64,000 nucleotides of DNA from Prorocentrum cordatum (lineage: Eukaryota; Sar; Dinophyceae; Prorocentrales; Prorocentraceae), in contig CAUYUJ010019116.1 in assembly GCA_963575745.1 (NCBI GenBank), positions 107,501 to 171,500 of the forward strand. The letters are read 5' to 3'. The notes below the pieces were generated by a model. That model was not told the origin of the DNA. It did not search any database and saw only the letters and a program-made list of their open reading frames with translations. Shown here piece after piece: positions 21,565 to 32,139 of the stretch (position 1 is the stretch's first letter; each line of letters opens with the position of its first letter). The position numbers and the translations under genes are program-made.

Positions 21565-22090
21565 ATTGGCAACCGCTGCGCCGATGGAGGGCGGAAGGTT
21601 TCCGATGCGCATGTGGTTTTCGCACGTGGCGACGCGCGCATTTGTTCAAAACATCGCAAGCGATTCACGGATTGAGGGCGGGTCCTTTTCAACATGTGGT
21701 TGTCGCTTTAGCGCCGCGCGCGCACTCGTCCTAAACATTTGCGAGAACTTCACGGATTGAGGGCGGGTCTTCAAAATGCGAGTATCGCCTGGGAACCGCG
21801 CGAACTCGTTGAATTAAAGAATGCGAAAATATTGCGGATTGAAAGCGGGGCCCTTTCAACATGTAGCTCTCGCCTAAGCGCCGCACACGTCCGTCTTAAA
21901 CATTGGCTTCGCGGATTCCCATGGTCAACGTACCAAGACCCCTTTTTTGGAGCGGTTCAGGATTGTCAGGGCGCAACAATTACGTTGATTTGCGGTGCTG
22001 AAATCCCATGAATGATGTTCTGGCGCGATAAGGGATCGTCGAGACGCAACAGTCAAGTTGATTCGTGGCACTGGAATCCCGATGTTTTCC
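21565..22090 (+). repeat. Composite repeat A then B, forward orientation
   Basis: Four or five degenerate family A units (21,565-21,920: GATTGAGGGCGGGTC, TTCAACATGTGG, TCGCTTTAGCGCCGCGCGC) are followed by two family B units (21,950-22,085: GATTGTCAGGGCGCAACA, CTGAAATCCCATGAATGATG). The order is the same as the inverted copy at 6.47-7.02 kb. Confidence 0.8.
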
Positions 22091-24345
22091 TACCTAGGCT
22101 CTGCCTAGAAGGTTTCTTACTCTCTGGGCTTAAAGGGGCCGGGCAGTGGAAAGCGCCCCGGGCGGTTCCCCCAGTATCCACCCCGCGGTTCCCCCAGTTG
22201 CGCCCCCTAAGTTCACCAGGCTTAGCGAAGCTAAGCTTAACTTAGCTCAGCGTATCTTAGCTTATCTCATCTTAGCCTAGCGTAGCTTAGCTTAGCTTTG
22301 CCTCGCCTAAGTTAGCTTAGCTTAGCTTAGTTTAGCTTATCCCATCTTACATTAGTTTAGCTTGGCTTGGCTTAGTTTAGCTTATCTTAGCTTAGCCTAG
22401 CCTAGCTTAGCATAGCTCAGCTTATCTTAGCTTAGTTTAGCTTAGCGCAGCATAGCGTGTGTAGCAAGTGTTGCACAAACTTGCTCAATGCCGAGTCGTG
22501 CGGTGAAGACCGGATACGGATCATTCTCAAGCACACCCGGTGAACGAATGCGAAAACATGCGCGTGTGTGTGTGTGTCTGTGCGCAGGCACAGCAACAAC
22601 AAAATCAAGCAGAAGCAAAAGCAACAGCAAAAGCAAAAGCAATGGCCAAGGAAAAATCAAAGACAAGAGCACAAGCAAAGACAATGCAAAGCAAAAGCAA
22701 AACCAATGCGAAAGTGTAGATGTAAATGTAGGTGTAGGTGTAGATGCGGATATAGGTGTGAATGTAGATGTAGATGTAGGTGTAGATATAAGTGTAGATG
22801 TATATGTGCATGTGAGTCTCGTTGTTGATGTTGATGTAGATGTAGATGCAGGTGTATATGTAAATGTAGCTGTCGGTGTAGATGTAGATGTTGCTTTCCT
22901 AAATGCTCCAACTCCTAGGCAGGGTCGCACTGGGATAATTTCGGGCTCGCTTCAGGATCTTCAAACGGTTGCCTCCCAACGGGAACAGGGGCCTGCCCGA
23001 CCGCGCGGAAGCTGCATTCTGGGTAGATGCGCCCCCGCACGCCCTCGGCAACTCTGATCCGCGCATTGGGGCCGCCCCCGCTTGAGCAGCGGCAGGCGCG
23101 GCACGCCTTGCAGCAGAGCGCCTGCCCACAGAGCTGCACCGCAGCGGGCCCGTCTTGCGGCGATTGCGGCAGCAGCCCCAGGCCGGCGCCGCGCCCTGGC
23201 CCAGGGGCGCCCGCGCAGAGGAGCAGTAGTCGGCGTCCTCTAGTTTCTGGTGCGGCCCTTCGTTGGCCAGGTGGCCAGGCGTGCTCGTTCCTCAGCTACG
23301 AGAGCGATCAGCAAGGCGTCTGTTCCCTACCTGGGCTCTGCCCAGAAGGGTTCTTACCCTCTGGGCTTAAGGGGGCCGCGCAGTGGGAAGCGCCCCGGGC
23401 GGTTCCCCCAGCATCCGCCCCGCGGTTCCCCCAGTTGCGCCCCCTGGGTTCACCCAGCTGAGCTAAGCTAAGCTTAGTTTAGCTTAGCTATCTTAGCTTA
23501 GCTTAGCTCAGCTCAGCATAGCTTAGCTTTGCCCAGCTTAACTTAGCTTAGCTTAGCTTAGCTTAGCTTAGCTTAGCTCATCTTAGCTTACCTTAGCTTA
23601 GCTTAGCTTGGCTTACCTTAGCTTAGCTTAGCTTAACCTAGCCTATCGTAGCTTAGCTCAGCTTAGCATAGTTTACCTTACCTTAGCGTAGCTTAGCGCA
23701 GCATAGCGCAGTGCAGCACTAGCACAGTACAGCATAGCCAATCATAACATAGCATAGCATTTCATAGCCAATCATAGCATCGCATAGCGCAGCATATCAT
23801 AACATATCATCGCTTAGCAAAGCACGGCGCAGCATAGCATAACACAGCATCGCATAGCATAGCATAGCGCAGCATATCATTGCATTGCATTGCACCGCAT
23901 AGCACAGCGCAGCAGAGCATATCATAGCATATCCGAGCATAGCATAGCGCAGCATATCATAGCATATGATACCATAGCGCAGTATATCATAGCATAGCAT
24001 AACATAACGCAGCATCGCATAACATAGCATAGCCTAGCATAGCACAGCGCAGCCGAGCGTACCCTAGCATATCATAGCATAGCACAGCGCAGCACAGCAA
24101 ACCATAGCATAGCATAGCATAGCGCAGCATAGCATATCAGCAAAGTAAAGGTAAACCAACAGCAACAACATCAAAGCAAATCACAAGCAACGCAAAGCTG
24201 GACCTGCAGTGCTGATCAGCCTGCAACTCTTGCAGTGTTGATGTAGATGTAGATGCAGGTGTAGATGTACATGTAGCTGTCGGTGTAGATGTAGCTGCTG
24301 CTTTCCTAAATGCTCCAACTCCTAGGTAGGGTCGCACTGGGGTAG
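22085..24345. repeat. Duplicated block with pentanucleotide arrays, two copies
   Basis: Copy 1 is 22,085-22,925 and copy 2 is 23,318-24,335. Each starts with the same ~150 bp (TACCTGGGCTCTGCCCAGAAGG-like, then CCCCGGGCGGTTCCCCCAG twice), passes through TTAGC pentamer arrays, and ends with GATGTA hexamers and CTAAATGCTCCAACTCCTAGG. In copy 2 the pentamer array grades from AGCTT to AGCAT units. Copy 1 also has an AGCAAA-rich stretch (22,600-22,710). The 390 bp between copies shows no gene. Confidence 0.8.
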
Positions 24346-24545
24346 TTTGTTTTGACAAGCATTTACGTGAGCGCCCGTTTGAATTACGTCTGACCTCCTG
24401 CGCCAGCAGTGCCCTGGGCGGCAGCTGCCAGCGCCCCTCTTCTTCGTTAGACAACATTCGGGGTTGCGCAAACATGGATTAGCAATCCATGGATTTGGCG
24501 CGCGGTCGCCAGATCCACGGATCGGGGGAAGCGCCCCCCTTAAAT
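24346..24545. other. Nothing recognised
   Basis: A short stretch with ATCCA(C/T)GGAT palindromic fragments (24,476-24,525) but no identifiable feature. Confidence 0.4.
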
Positions 24546-24559
24546 GCGGCCGGCGCCGC

Positions 24560-25790
24560 CTCGTTCAGCGGCGGATATCCACGAGCGATTTCCCGTGACA
24601 ACAGGGCCCGTCGCTAATCCACGCCCCCTTGATCCGCGCTTACGATCGCCTGGAACAGCTCGGCCAACGCTGTCCAGCAGGCGGCCGCCAGCGGCAGCGC
24701 GGAGGTCTCCAGGTCGGCCAGCCCCGCCAACCCGTTCGCGCCAGGGCCTCGGCCAGGCACTGCCCCCAGGAAACCGCCCAAGCAGCGCGCCGGCGCCGCC
24801 TGGCTCCGAAGCCCCGGCCGCCCAGCCGCAGCGGCAAGCGGCGCTGCGTCCGCTGGTCGGCCTGCAGAGAATCGAGGCGCGCGAGTTCCCGGCGCGCCCC
24901 GATCGCGGCCTCGTCGCAAGAGGCTGCAGCGGCCTGGGAGTCGGCCGGCGGGCTGGAGCGGAACTGGTGCATGAGCTTGCCCGCGCCGCACATCCAGAAG
25001 AGGAGGGGGCCCGCCGGTTGCGCCGCCGGGAAGTGGGGCGAGGCCTGCGCCGGTAGCTGGGCGAGCTTCCGCAACAGCGCCGCCGCTCTCTCAGCCGCCT
25101 CCGCGCAGCGCGCCGCCGCGTGGCCAGGGCAGCCCAGGCGCAGCCGGCGCCCGTCGCTCTCGCCCGACAAGCCGCTCTGCGGAGGCGCCTCGCCCAGCGG
25201 GACGCCCAGCAGCGACGGGCCCTCCTGGCGCCAGCTCGCCTCCAGCCCGGGCGGGCAGGGCGCGCTCGCAGACCAAGCCTGCGTCTTCTGCGGCTGGAGC
25301 TCGAGCCCGAGGCGCCCGATGGCAGCCCGCGCGGCCGCCTGGATTTCTCTTGCCAGGGCGGCGATCGCAAGCGCGACGACGTCGCCCAGGTGGGGCAAGA
25401 CGTGGACGTCGTTGACCCGCAGCCCCTGGGCGGCTGCGGCCCCCCGCAGCGCCCCTCGTAGCTCTCGCGAGCCCGGCGAGAAGTAGCAGCGCCAGCGGGC
25501 GCCCCTGGTCGACGCCGTCCGCCGAGAGCCAGCGGCGGCAGGGGCCGCTGCTGTCCCAGAAATTACACAAGGAGCGTCGGCGGCGCAAGCAGTCTGCAGA
25601 AAGGAGGAGGCATGGCGCCGTGGCCGCCAGCTCGCCCACGCAGCCCTCGCGGCACACTGTGCCGCAAGCGCTTTTGGCGTCGAGTGCCACCAGGACTAAC
25701 TCTGGGTTGGCCTCTGTGAGCGCCCGCGCGGAGTGCGCCAGCAGCTCCGCGCCCGCCTCGGCGCAAGCTGAGTCGCTTCTAGAGGGCACC
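24560..25790 (-). pseudogene. Reverse transcriptase fragment of a non-LTR element
   Basis: Minus-strand frames show GAELLAHSARAL with LVALDAKSACGTV (RT motif A, Asp retained, in the LDASNAFGTV-like form found in dinoflagellate RTs), DGVDQGRPLALLLLAGL (motif B), PHLGDVVALA where a YLDD box is expected (motif C), GLELQPQKTQAW and CGAGKLMHQFR. Motif C has lost one of its Asp residues. The frame changes near 25,390 and again near 24,900. It is a GC-rich, truncated copy with no recognisable endonuclease or 3' domain beyond about 24,600. Confidence 0.7.
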
Positions 25791-27299
25791 GTTGCGAGAA
25801 GGTTTCAGGCCGCGCTCGGCAATATGCGCACTCTTGCCCCCACCCACCCCGCGCCACGGCTGGGCGGCATCACGCTTCAAAGGCAGGGGATGCAAAGACG
25901 AGGAGTTGCCCGGTCGGGGTGCGTTGGGATGCCAGAGGGGCCTGAGTAAGCCGACAGAAAAGCCCAAGGGGGGACGCGCGTCGGTCGGAAGAGGCACAGC
26001 CAAAGAGCTACCAGACAAAGTGCTACCATACATGAACTTCGGACAAGGAACGAAGCCCCTTTGCGCCTCAGTTTCGCTTCGCGCGGCACGAACAGCGCCA
26101 AAGGAAAGCCACGCAGGGGCCAGAGAAACATCGAGCCCCTTCCGAAACCTCGCCCAAAACTTGCGACTGAACGGCAAGCTCGCGTCGCGACAGCGTGGGC
26201 GCTGGTCCGCGACACCGCGTGGATCGTTAATTTGCAAGCGATCGCCGTCTTCTGGGGGCCGAGATCGTACAGTACTGGCCCAGCTCAAGCCGCTGGTGGC
26301 CTTCAACTTGTAACGCCTGCGCTGGCGTCGCCGCCGCGTCGGCAAGGTGTTAACCTGCAGATGGAAACATCTGGCGCAAAATCGCATTCAGATACTGTTG
26401 GGTCCTGGGCCGCCCCCAAGCCAAGAGGGAATAGTAATGCCCTTCGACCCTTGAAACACGAAACCGATCCAAGCAAAGTCAGATCAGAGGCTCTGCTAAT
26501 CACGGGCCTGGGACGACCAGCGGATGTCCTGCCCTCTGGCGCCACGATTAAATTAAGTCATGGCGTGGGCCCCAAAATCTCTCGACCCCTCCCGCGCCCG
26601 CGGGGCCGCCTTCTCATCCAAAATCGTCGTCTGACGGCCCCGCGGGCCCCGACGCCGGGACCAAATCCCGAATCATCGATCCTCGAGCCTCGATCTTCCT
26701 GGCCAGGGACTGCACTATGCGGCGCAAAAGAGCATAGGTGAGCGCTACGGGTTTGAGATCCTTTCAGAGGTGTTCCAAGGGCGAGGGTGATGAGGGACTT
26801 CCTGTGGCTCCTCCTGCTCCTCCTCCTTCCCAGGGATTCATGGGCTCGGAGGGGTTGCCTTTGGCCACGTGAGGACACCCTGTGGTTCAGGTTCAGGCCG
26901 AAGCGGGGAAACGCTCTCGGCCTTTCTGCTCTGCAGACTTTCTGGGCCTCCGTGCCCAGAAAGCTCGCGGAGGCCTTTTCTCTCGCTGTCTCGAGCCTCA
27001 GCGCCAGGGGCTCAAAACGCAGCGGTCTCGTTGAAGGCGCGGCCTGCTTGCTGGCCGCAGTTCGACGAGGCAAGCCGCCATCGATCGGCCCAGCCGTCGC
27101 TCCTTCGGAAGAATTGAAAGCTGCTTCGGGCCCCTTACTGTCGAGTGGACGGCGAAGCTGCCGGGGCCTGTGTCTCGGGCGGGCCTAAGTGCAGCGGAGT
27201 TCCGCACCCGCGTCGCCAAGCTGCGTGGCTCCGGCTCCTCAGAGACGCTGCTTGAATGAAACTCGACCAGCGCCAGCGTCAAGGGGTTTGCATTCTTTG
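25791..27299. other. No recognised gene; contains one half of a dispersed repeat pair
   Basis: The segment 26,140-26,345 is similar to 50,085-50,245, sharing ACACCGCGTGGATCG, CCGCTGGTGGCCT and GGCGTCGCCGCC in the same order. The remainder (26,350-27,300) has overlapping open frames on both strands with no recognisable domain. A CTCCTCCTG tract lies at 26,811-26,830. Confidence 0.5.
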
Positions 27300-27357
27300 G
27301 GAGGAGGAAGAGGGGGAGGGGGAGGAGGAGGAGGAGGAGGAGGAGGAGGAGGAGGAG
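27300..27357. repeat. (GGA)n microsatellite at the left edge of the PAT-like element
   Basis: An uninterrupted GGA/GGG run that directly abuts repeat B2 of the element. Confidence 0.95.
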
Positions 27358-27493
27358 GGCCAGTTTATCTCCGCGCCGCAAGGACGGAGCGAGCTTCGGC
27401 AAGGCAGCACCGGCTCTGGCCACAATCACACTGGGTCCGGATGAGCCGGACAGAGTGACACAATCAAGCCTGAGACGAGGGCTCAAGACACGC
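27358..27493 (-). repeat. Split direct repeat B2 of the PAT-like element
   Basis: 136 bp matching B1 (27,622-27,757) at 133 positions. Forms the terminal 3' end of the element. Confidence 0.92.
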
Positions 27494-27513
27494 GCGGGTG
27501 GGGGGGGACTGGG

Positions 27514-27599
27514 AGCGCAAACTGAAGGGCCTGAATGGCAGCGGACGCGCGGCCTCCTGCACTCTGAGCGATCGGCAATCACCAGCGGAGTAGGGACCA
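27514..27599 (-). repeat. Split direct repeat A2 of the PAT-like element
   Basis: 86 bp matching A1 (34,033-34,118) at 82 positions, placed between B1 and B2 with spacers of 22 and 20 bp. Confidence 0.92.
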
Positions 27600-27621
27600 T
27601 TCCTGCCGCCGCCGCTGCTGA

Positions 27622-27757
27622 GGCCAGTTTATCTCCGCGCCGCAAGGACGGAGCGAGCTTCGGCAAGGCAGCGCCGGCTCTGGCCACAATCACACTGGGT
27701 CCGGATGAGCCGGACACAGTGACACAATCAAGCCTGATACGAGGGCTCAAGACACGC
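27622..27757 (-). repeat. Split direct repeat B1 of the PAT-like element
   Basis: 136 bp, first 3' repeat after the coding region on the element's strand. The coding frame ends about 100 bp before it. Confidence 0.92.
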
Positions 27758-27858
27758 AACCTTGCCAAACTTTCCAGTTGGTCCTCTCGAAAACAAAACC
27801 CAGGAATTACCGCAGGGGAAAGCAAAGCAACAGAGCCACGAGTCGACTACACAGGGGC

Positions 27859-28690
27859 CTACTTCGGAGTGAGGAGGGGAGAGAGCCGGCCTGTCTTGGA
27901 GCACCCGTGGGCCTGGTCAAAGGCGGCCGCGAGTGCACTGCAGAAACGAGGCGGGTAGCGTTCCGCGGCTTTTGTTTTAAAGCCTCCCGCGGCCGCTAAC
28001 CCGTGAATTGACGTGTGAGGCTTCCCTGTGCGACTGCGTACTTTTCCACGACATCGACGCGCGATATCGGTGAGCTCGACTCGATCCCCGAGAACGCCAG
28101 TGGGTTTCTTCCAAGGCGTTCCCCACTGGCAAATATCTGTAATGATGGAAGACGAGGATGGCCAGCTGCTGGCCTTCAAAAGGCGAGGGAGGAGCCATAA
28201 GCGAGAGCGAGCAGGATTCTCTATGGCGACAGGCAGAGTCAAAAAGTGCATCAGCTCCAGAATGCTACAGCAAAAAGCGGCAAACAGGTTGCCTATTCTC
28301 AACTGCTTCCAGATCGCCTGGATGCCGGAGGTCACGCAAACCCATCAACTCCTGATCACTGCGCAGACGAGATGGTAGGCAAGGTCGAGGGTTGTCAGGA
28401 TCACGAAGGGGCCCGGTGTCCCGCGCCCTGGTCCAAGTCTGACACGGCGTGCCCATGAACACGCCCCGCGCGAGACCTGCCAATATCCAGCCACTCACAA
28501 GTTTCTGATTTGCCTGCCTCGCCAGATCCCATTGAGGCCCACGCGCTCGGCCCCACTCTAGCACAAGAAAGCCTCGCGCCCGCAGCGCGCGAGACAGGCC
28601 TCCATGCCCACTGAAAAGCTCTAGAAACACCTGCGGCTGGACGAGGCGGGCACCTCTGGAGGCCAGGGTGCGAGCTACGGCCTCGCGAGG
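27859..28690 (-). pseudogene. Cytosine-C5-methyltransferase-like domain of the PAT-like element
   Basis: Read on the minus strand: VFLELFSGHGGLSRALRARG (motif I, the SAM-binding FSG-x-GG loop), a DLARQANQ-like segment, GVFMGTPCQTWTRARD (motif IV, with the Pro-Cys catalytic pair), then after a frame change near 28,330 RIGNLFAAFCCSILELMHF and VAIENPARSRLW (motif VI, Glu-Asn-Pro where DNA methyltransferases have ENV), and a conserved tail ending GGFKTKAAERYPPRFCSAL. A target-recognition region is not obvious, and motifs VIII-X are not clear. So this may be a catalytic-fold relative rather than an active DNA methyltransferase. It lies directly after the recombinase. Classical DIRS/PAT elements carry a DAM-like (adenine) domain in this position; motif IV here is of the cytosine type. 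Confidence 0.7.
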
Positions 28691-29695
28691 GCCGCCGGGA
28701 GGGCCGCCGCCGAGCCGATGGCCCGCGCGCGGACGGCAGCCGGCAGCCTCTGCAGCTGCTCCCCCACGCGGCCCTCCGTCTGGTACCTGCGCACGCTCGA
28801 GTCGCAGTGCCACCGGCCGCGCAGCATGATCTCCTGCAGAGTCCGCAGCTGCCGCGCCCGGTCGTGGCTCGGCCCGCTGTGCCGCAGCATGTGCAACTCC
28901 GGGCCCAGGCAGTCGACGCCGGCGCTCGCGGCCGCGAGCCTGAAGTTGCGGACGAGGTCCGCGTGTAGGAAGCCGAAGACCGGCTGCCACGGCGGCGTGC
29001 TCCTCTCGAGGAAAGCGAGCACGCTGTTGAGGAAGCCGAGCTCCGCGAGGTCGAACACAACGGTCTCGTCGAACTCCCTCGTCTTGCCGCTCACCTCCTC
29101 CTCGGACGGGCGCAGAACGATGGCCCAGCTGGAGACGTGCGTGCCCGGCGCGGGCGCGATGATCATCTCCGGCGTGGCCCGCCCCAGCTCGCTGGGCTGG
29201 AGGTAGCAGTGGAACGCGATGACCACCCAGGCGGCCATCGCCCAGAAGCCCGCGGCGATCAGCTCCAGCGCGATCAGCGACACGACCTCCCAGGGGAGCG
29301 GGAGCCGCGCCCGCCCTGGGGCGAAGCGCTTCCACCCCTTCAAGGCCCGTGCCGCCTTCGGCAGGGACAGGCAGCCCGTGCGGCCTGCACTGCGGCCGGA
29401 AGAACTTCACCGCGGCCATCGCCTTGGCCCCGCGCTGCGAGAGCTCGCCGGCGAGGAACTCGCGGTCCATCCAGCTCGCGAGGAGGCCGCCCATGTCGTC
29501 GTCGCTCGGCACTCGGGCGGAGCCCATCACGAGTGCAGCCCCCCGCCACGCCCGGAGGATGTCCTGCCACAGTGTGTCGTACTGCGCGACCGTCTTCGGC
29601 GTCACCGAGGCGCCCTGCAGCAACGTCGCCCCCGCGACCAGGGGCGCAGCCTGCGCCTGCCGGCGCGCCGCGCGGGCAGCGCTCCGCGCCGGCAC
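28675..29695 (-). pseudogene. Tyrosine recombinase of the PAT-like element
   Basis: The N-terminal helical part (TPKTVAQYDTLWQDILRAWR, DDDMGGLLASWMD) is at 29,600-29,400 in one frame. The catalytic part continues from about 29,343 in another. It shows IAFHCYLQPSELGRA (Arg I box, but Gln where YLRPSEL is expected), LHMLRHSGPSHDR (H-x-x-R), GRWHCDSSVRRYQ (Trp/His position and the nucleophile Tyr). Three of the four signature positions are therefore kept. The frame change and the Arg-to-Gln change suggest an inactive copy. In the living element this enzyme would join the circular DNA to its target. Confidence 0.85.
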
Positions 29696-29746
29696 CGCGC
29701 GGGCCTAGGCCCGCGCGGTGCCGGCGCGGCGCCAGCTGGCGCCGCG
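29684..29746. repeat. 46 bp perfect palindrome overlapped by a 22 bp palindrome
   Basis: 29,684-29,729 is a perfect inverted repeat with no spacer, centred on CCTAGG (arms 23 bp: CCGCGCCGGCACCGCGCGGG plus CCT). A second perfect palindrome, 29,725-29,746 (CGCGGCGCCAG / CTGGCGCCGCG), overlaps its right end. They sit at the junction between the RNase H and recombinase regions of the PAT-like element. Confidence 0.9.
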
Positions 29747-32138
29747 GCGAAGCCGGCGCGGCCCCGACGGAAGCGGAGCGCCCCCGTCGGCTGGCTGCTT
29801 GCCCCGCAGCCTTCAGAGCCCGCCGGGCACCCCGGAAGGGGGCCGCTGGCGGCGCCGCGGGCGGTCAGCTCGTCGAGCTCTGCCCCCGCTGCCACAGAGT
29901 CGGCGAGCTGGCTGCGGCGGCTCCCGCCCCCGACGCCCCAGCAGGCGAGGTCCGGCTCAGCGCCGTCCTCGGGCCCGTCAAGCCACGCGCCGAGGGGGAT
30001 GCGGCGGCGCGACGGCGCATCCGCGACGCTCCGCTCGGACGGGATCCAGCGAACAGAGGCCCGCACGCCGGCCGCCAGGAACCGGGCAGCCCATCGACGG
30101 GCGATGCGAAGGACCTCCCCGGCGGAGGAGCGCCCCTTCTGCAAATCGCATGCGAGCCCCATGTTGTCGGACAGGAAAAGGAGACGCCGACCAAAGGATT
30201 TCGAATCTCGAAGTGCGTGTCGAAGCGAGCGAACGATGGCCCGACCCTCCAGGGCGACGATGTTCTCGGCCCGGGCCCATCCTCCACTTGATGCCACCTG
30301 CCGCCTGCCCCCGTGCAGCTCGCTCGATACCTCCTGCACCTTCCACCTCTCGCCCTCTACGATCTCCGGCTCCTCCACGGGGCCCCGGGGCCCGCCGAGA
30401 CAGTCGCGAGGCCGAGAAACTCCAGGACGACGAAACCTCCACCTCTCCTCGTCACGACCCGCGGCCCTGATGATCGCGACGTCGGCCTCCTTCTGGCAGA
30501 CCCCCCCCCCCCCTCGCTCGCGTCGCTCGCGTGCACCTTGGAGCCCCAGGGCGCAGGCAAGAGGGGGGAGAGCAGCGGCCCATTGAAGTTCACGTCGAAC
30601 CGATGGCGGGAGTTTCATGACTCGCGAGAAATACTTCCGGGAGAAGCTGTAGACAGCGTTGAAGACTGAAAGCATAAGCCTCTGAGCGAGGACGATGAAG
30701 GCATAGTGTCCAGCGACTTTCCCGACTTGGCGGCCCGTGGCGTACCCCTTCTTCAAGAGTTCCAGAAGCCCCAGCCTCAATCTCCAGACACGGCGGCTCT
30801 TGGGGCGCAAGGCCCCTCGCTCCCCGTCGAAGACCCAGCCCAACTGCTCCGAGACGGTGGCGGGGGGCTCGGTCGGGTGCACCGGGGGCCCCGCGCCCTC
30901 CGCGGCTTTCCGAGCCGCGTCCAGCATGTCCGCAGGCCTCTCGGGCCCCGTGCCGTAGGCGACGAAATTGTCCACGTAGGCCGCGAAAGCCCCCTCACTC
31001 ACCTCCGCAGGCGGCCGCCCGTCGGCGATTTCAGCTGTCCCAGGGGGGCCCCCCTTTCCCAGCACTATCGCCCGGTGCACCCTCTGGCAGAAGTCGAGCG
31101 CGTGCGACCAGCCCATCGGCAGCACCGCCAAGCACGGGCGGACCCAGGCTCGGCTCAGGACGCGCTGGCCCTCGACGCTCTCGAGCCCAAGGTCGCCTGC
31201 GCGCAATCGAGGAAGAGCAAAGAAACGTCGTAGATCGCTCGGCAAGCCCACGTTGTAGAACGCGTCGGCGATGTCCACGCCTCCGGTCCACAACTGCTCG
31301 CCCTCCTGCAGCTCAATGGCACTGAAGCTGGCCCCGCTGGCGAGGCCGGTCTTGCTAAGCTCGGCAAAATGTAAGTTCGATCCCCTGCAATCGATCACCA
31401 GGCGTTGGCGACCGTCCTTCTTCCAAACTGTAAAAAGCCCGACTTCTTCAAAGTCGTCGCCGTCGAGCCTGGAATCCAGCATGTTGGCCCCCCCCATCCG
31501 GCGGGCGAAGGCGAGGTAGTCCTCGCGCCGACGAAGAACTGGATCCAGGTACGGCCGTGCAAAACCCGAGCCCCTCTTTGCCTCTGCGGCGTTAAGATTG
31601 ACAACGCCTTGGTAGAGATAAACCTCCGCGCGATTTCTGGACCGCCCTTCCCGAGCAGCTGGTCCAGCGGCACCGGGGCGCCACCGACAGCCGGCAAGGA
31701 GACGAGGTCGTGCACGAAGGGGGCCGCCGTGACGGGGTCGCAGCCCCCGTAGGCGGCGCCGACCTGGAGCTCCCAGAGGGCCACCTCGATCGACAAGTCA
31801 GACGGCGGAGCGCCCATCGCCGCGCAGCTTTCGGCGAGTCGCTCCAAGCATAGCTGCTGCATCCTGCTGGGCTCGCCCTCGCACTGCCTGCGAGCGAGGT
31901 CAGAGCCGGCATCCAGCTGGTTGAGCGCCACCACGAGCTCGGCGAGGAGCTCGCCCTGCTGCGCTCGATGCCCGCGCCGGCGGCGCGCAGAGCGGGGCCG
32001 CGAGGGGCCGCCGGGGGCGCCGCACCAGGCAGAGACTGGCAAAGGCAGAAGCGACCGCTGCACGCGTCCGTCGCCGTCCACCAACCTCTCCGAAGTTCCG
32101 CCGCCGGGCCGAGGCAATCCCGGCGGCGGTCCCAGCAT
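29740..32138 (-). pseudogene. Reverse transcriptase-RNase H of the PAT-like element
   Basis: The upstream part (32,100-31,590) reads LVSLPAVGGAPVPLDQLLGK, a conserved lead-in seen in dinoflagellate DIRS-type RTs. RT follows from about 31,560: VGLFTVWKKDGRQRLVIDCR, GGVDIADAFYNVGLP (motif A, Asp), LAVLPMGWSHALDFCQ (motif B type), and FAAYVDNFVAYG (motif C, YVDN instead of YxDD). The DIRS-type RNase H begins KVHASDASEGG (30,530-30,560) in another frame and continues FLSDNMGLACDLQKG and PSERSVADAPSRR, keeping the three Asp positions. The frame change near 30,510 coincides with a run of 14 C, which could be a sequencing error. A stop at 29,602 ends the frame beyond the domain. Confidence 0.85.
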
Positions 32139-32139
32139 C

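Noticed and set aside
30503-30516. Frame change in the PAT-like RNase H taken as real decay
   Set aside because: It coincides with a run of 14 C, so I do not count it as firm evidence of decay; it may be a sequencing error.
29137-30586. Plus-strand open frames of 384 and 455 codons
   Set aside because: Shadows of the RNase H and recombinase frames on the minus strand in very GC-rich DNA, where stops are rare.
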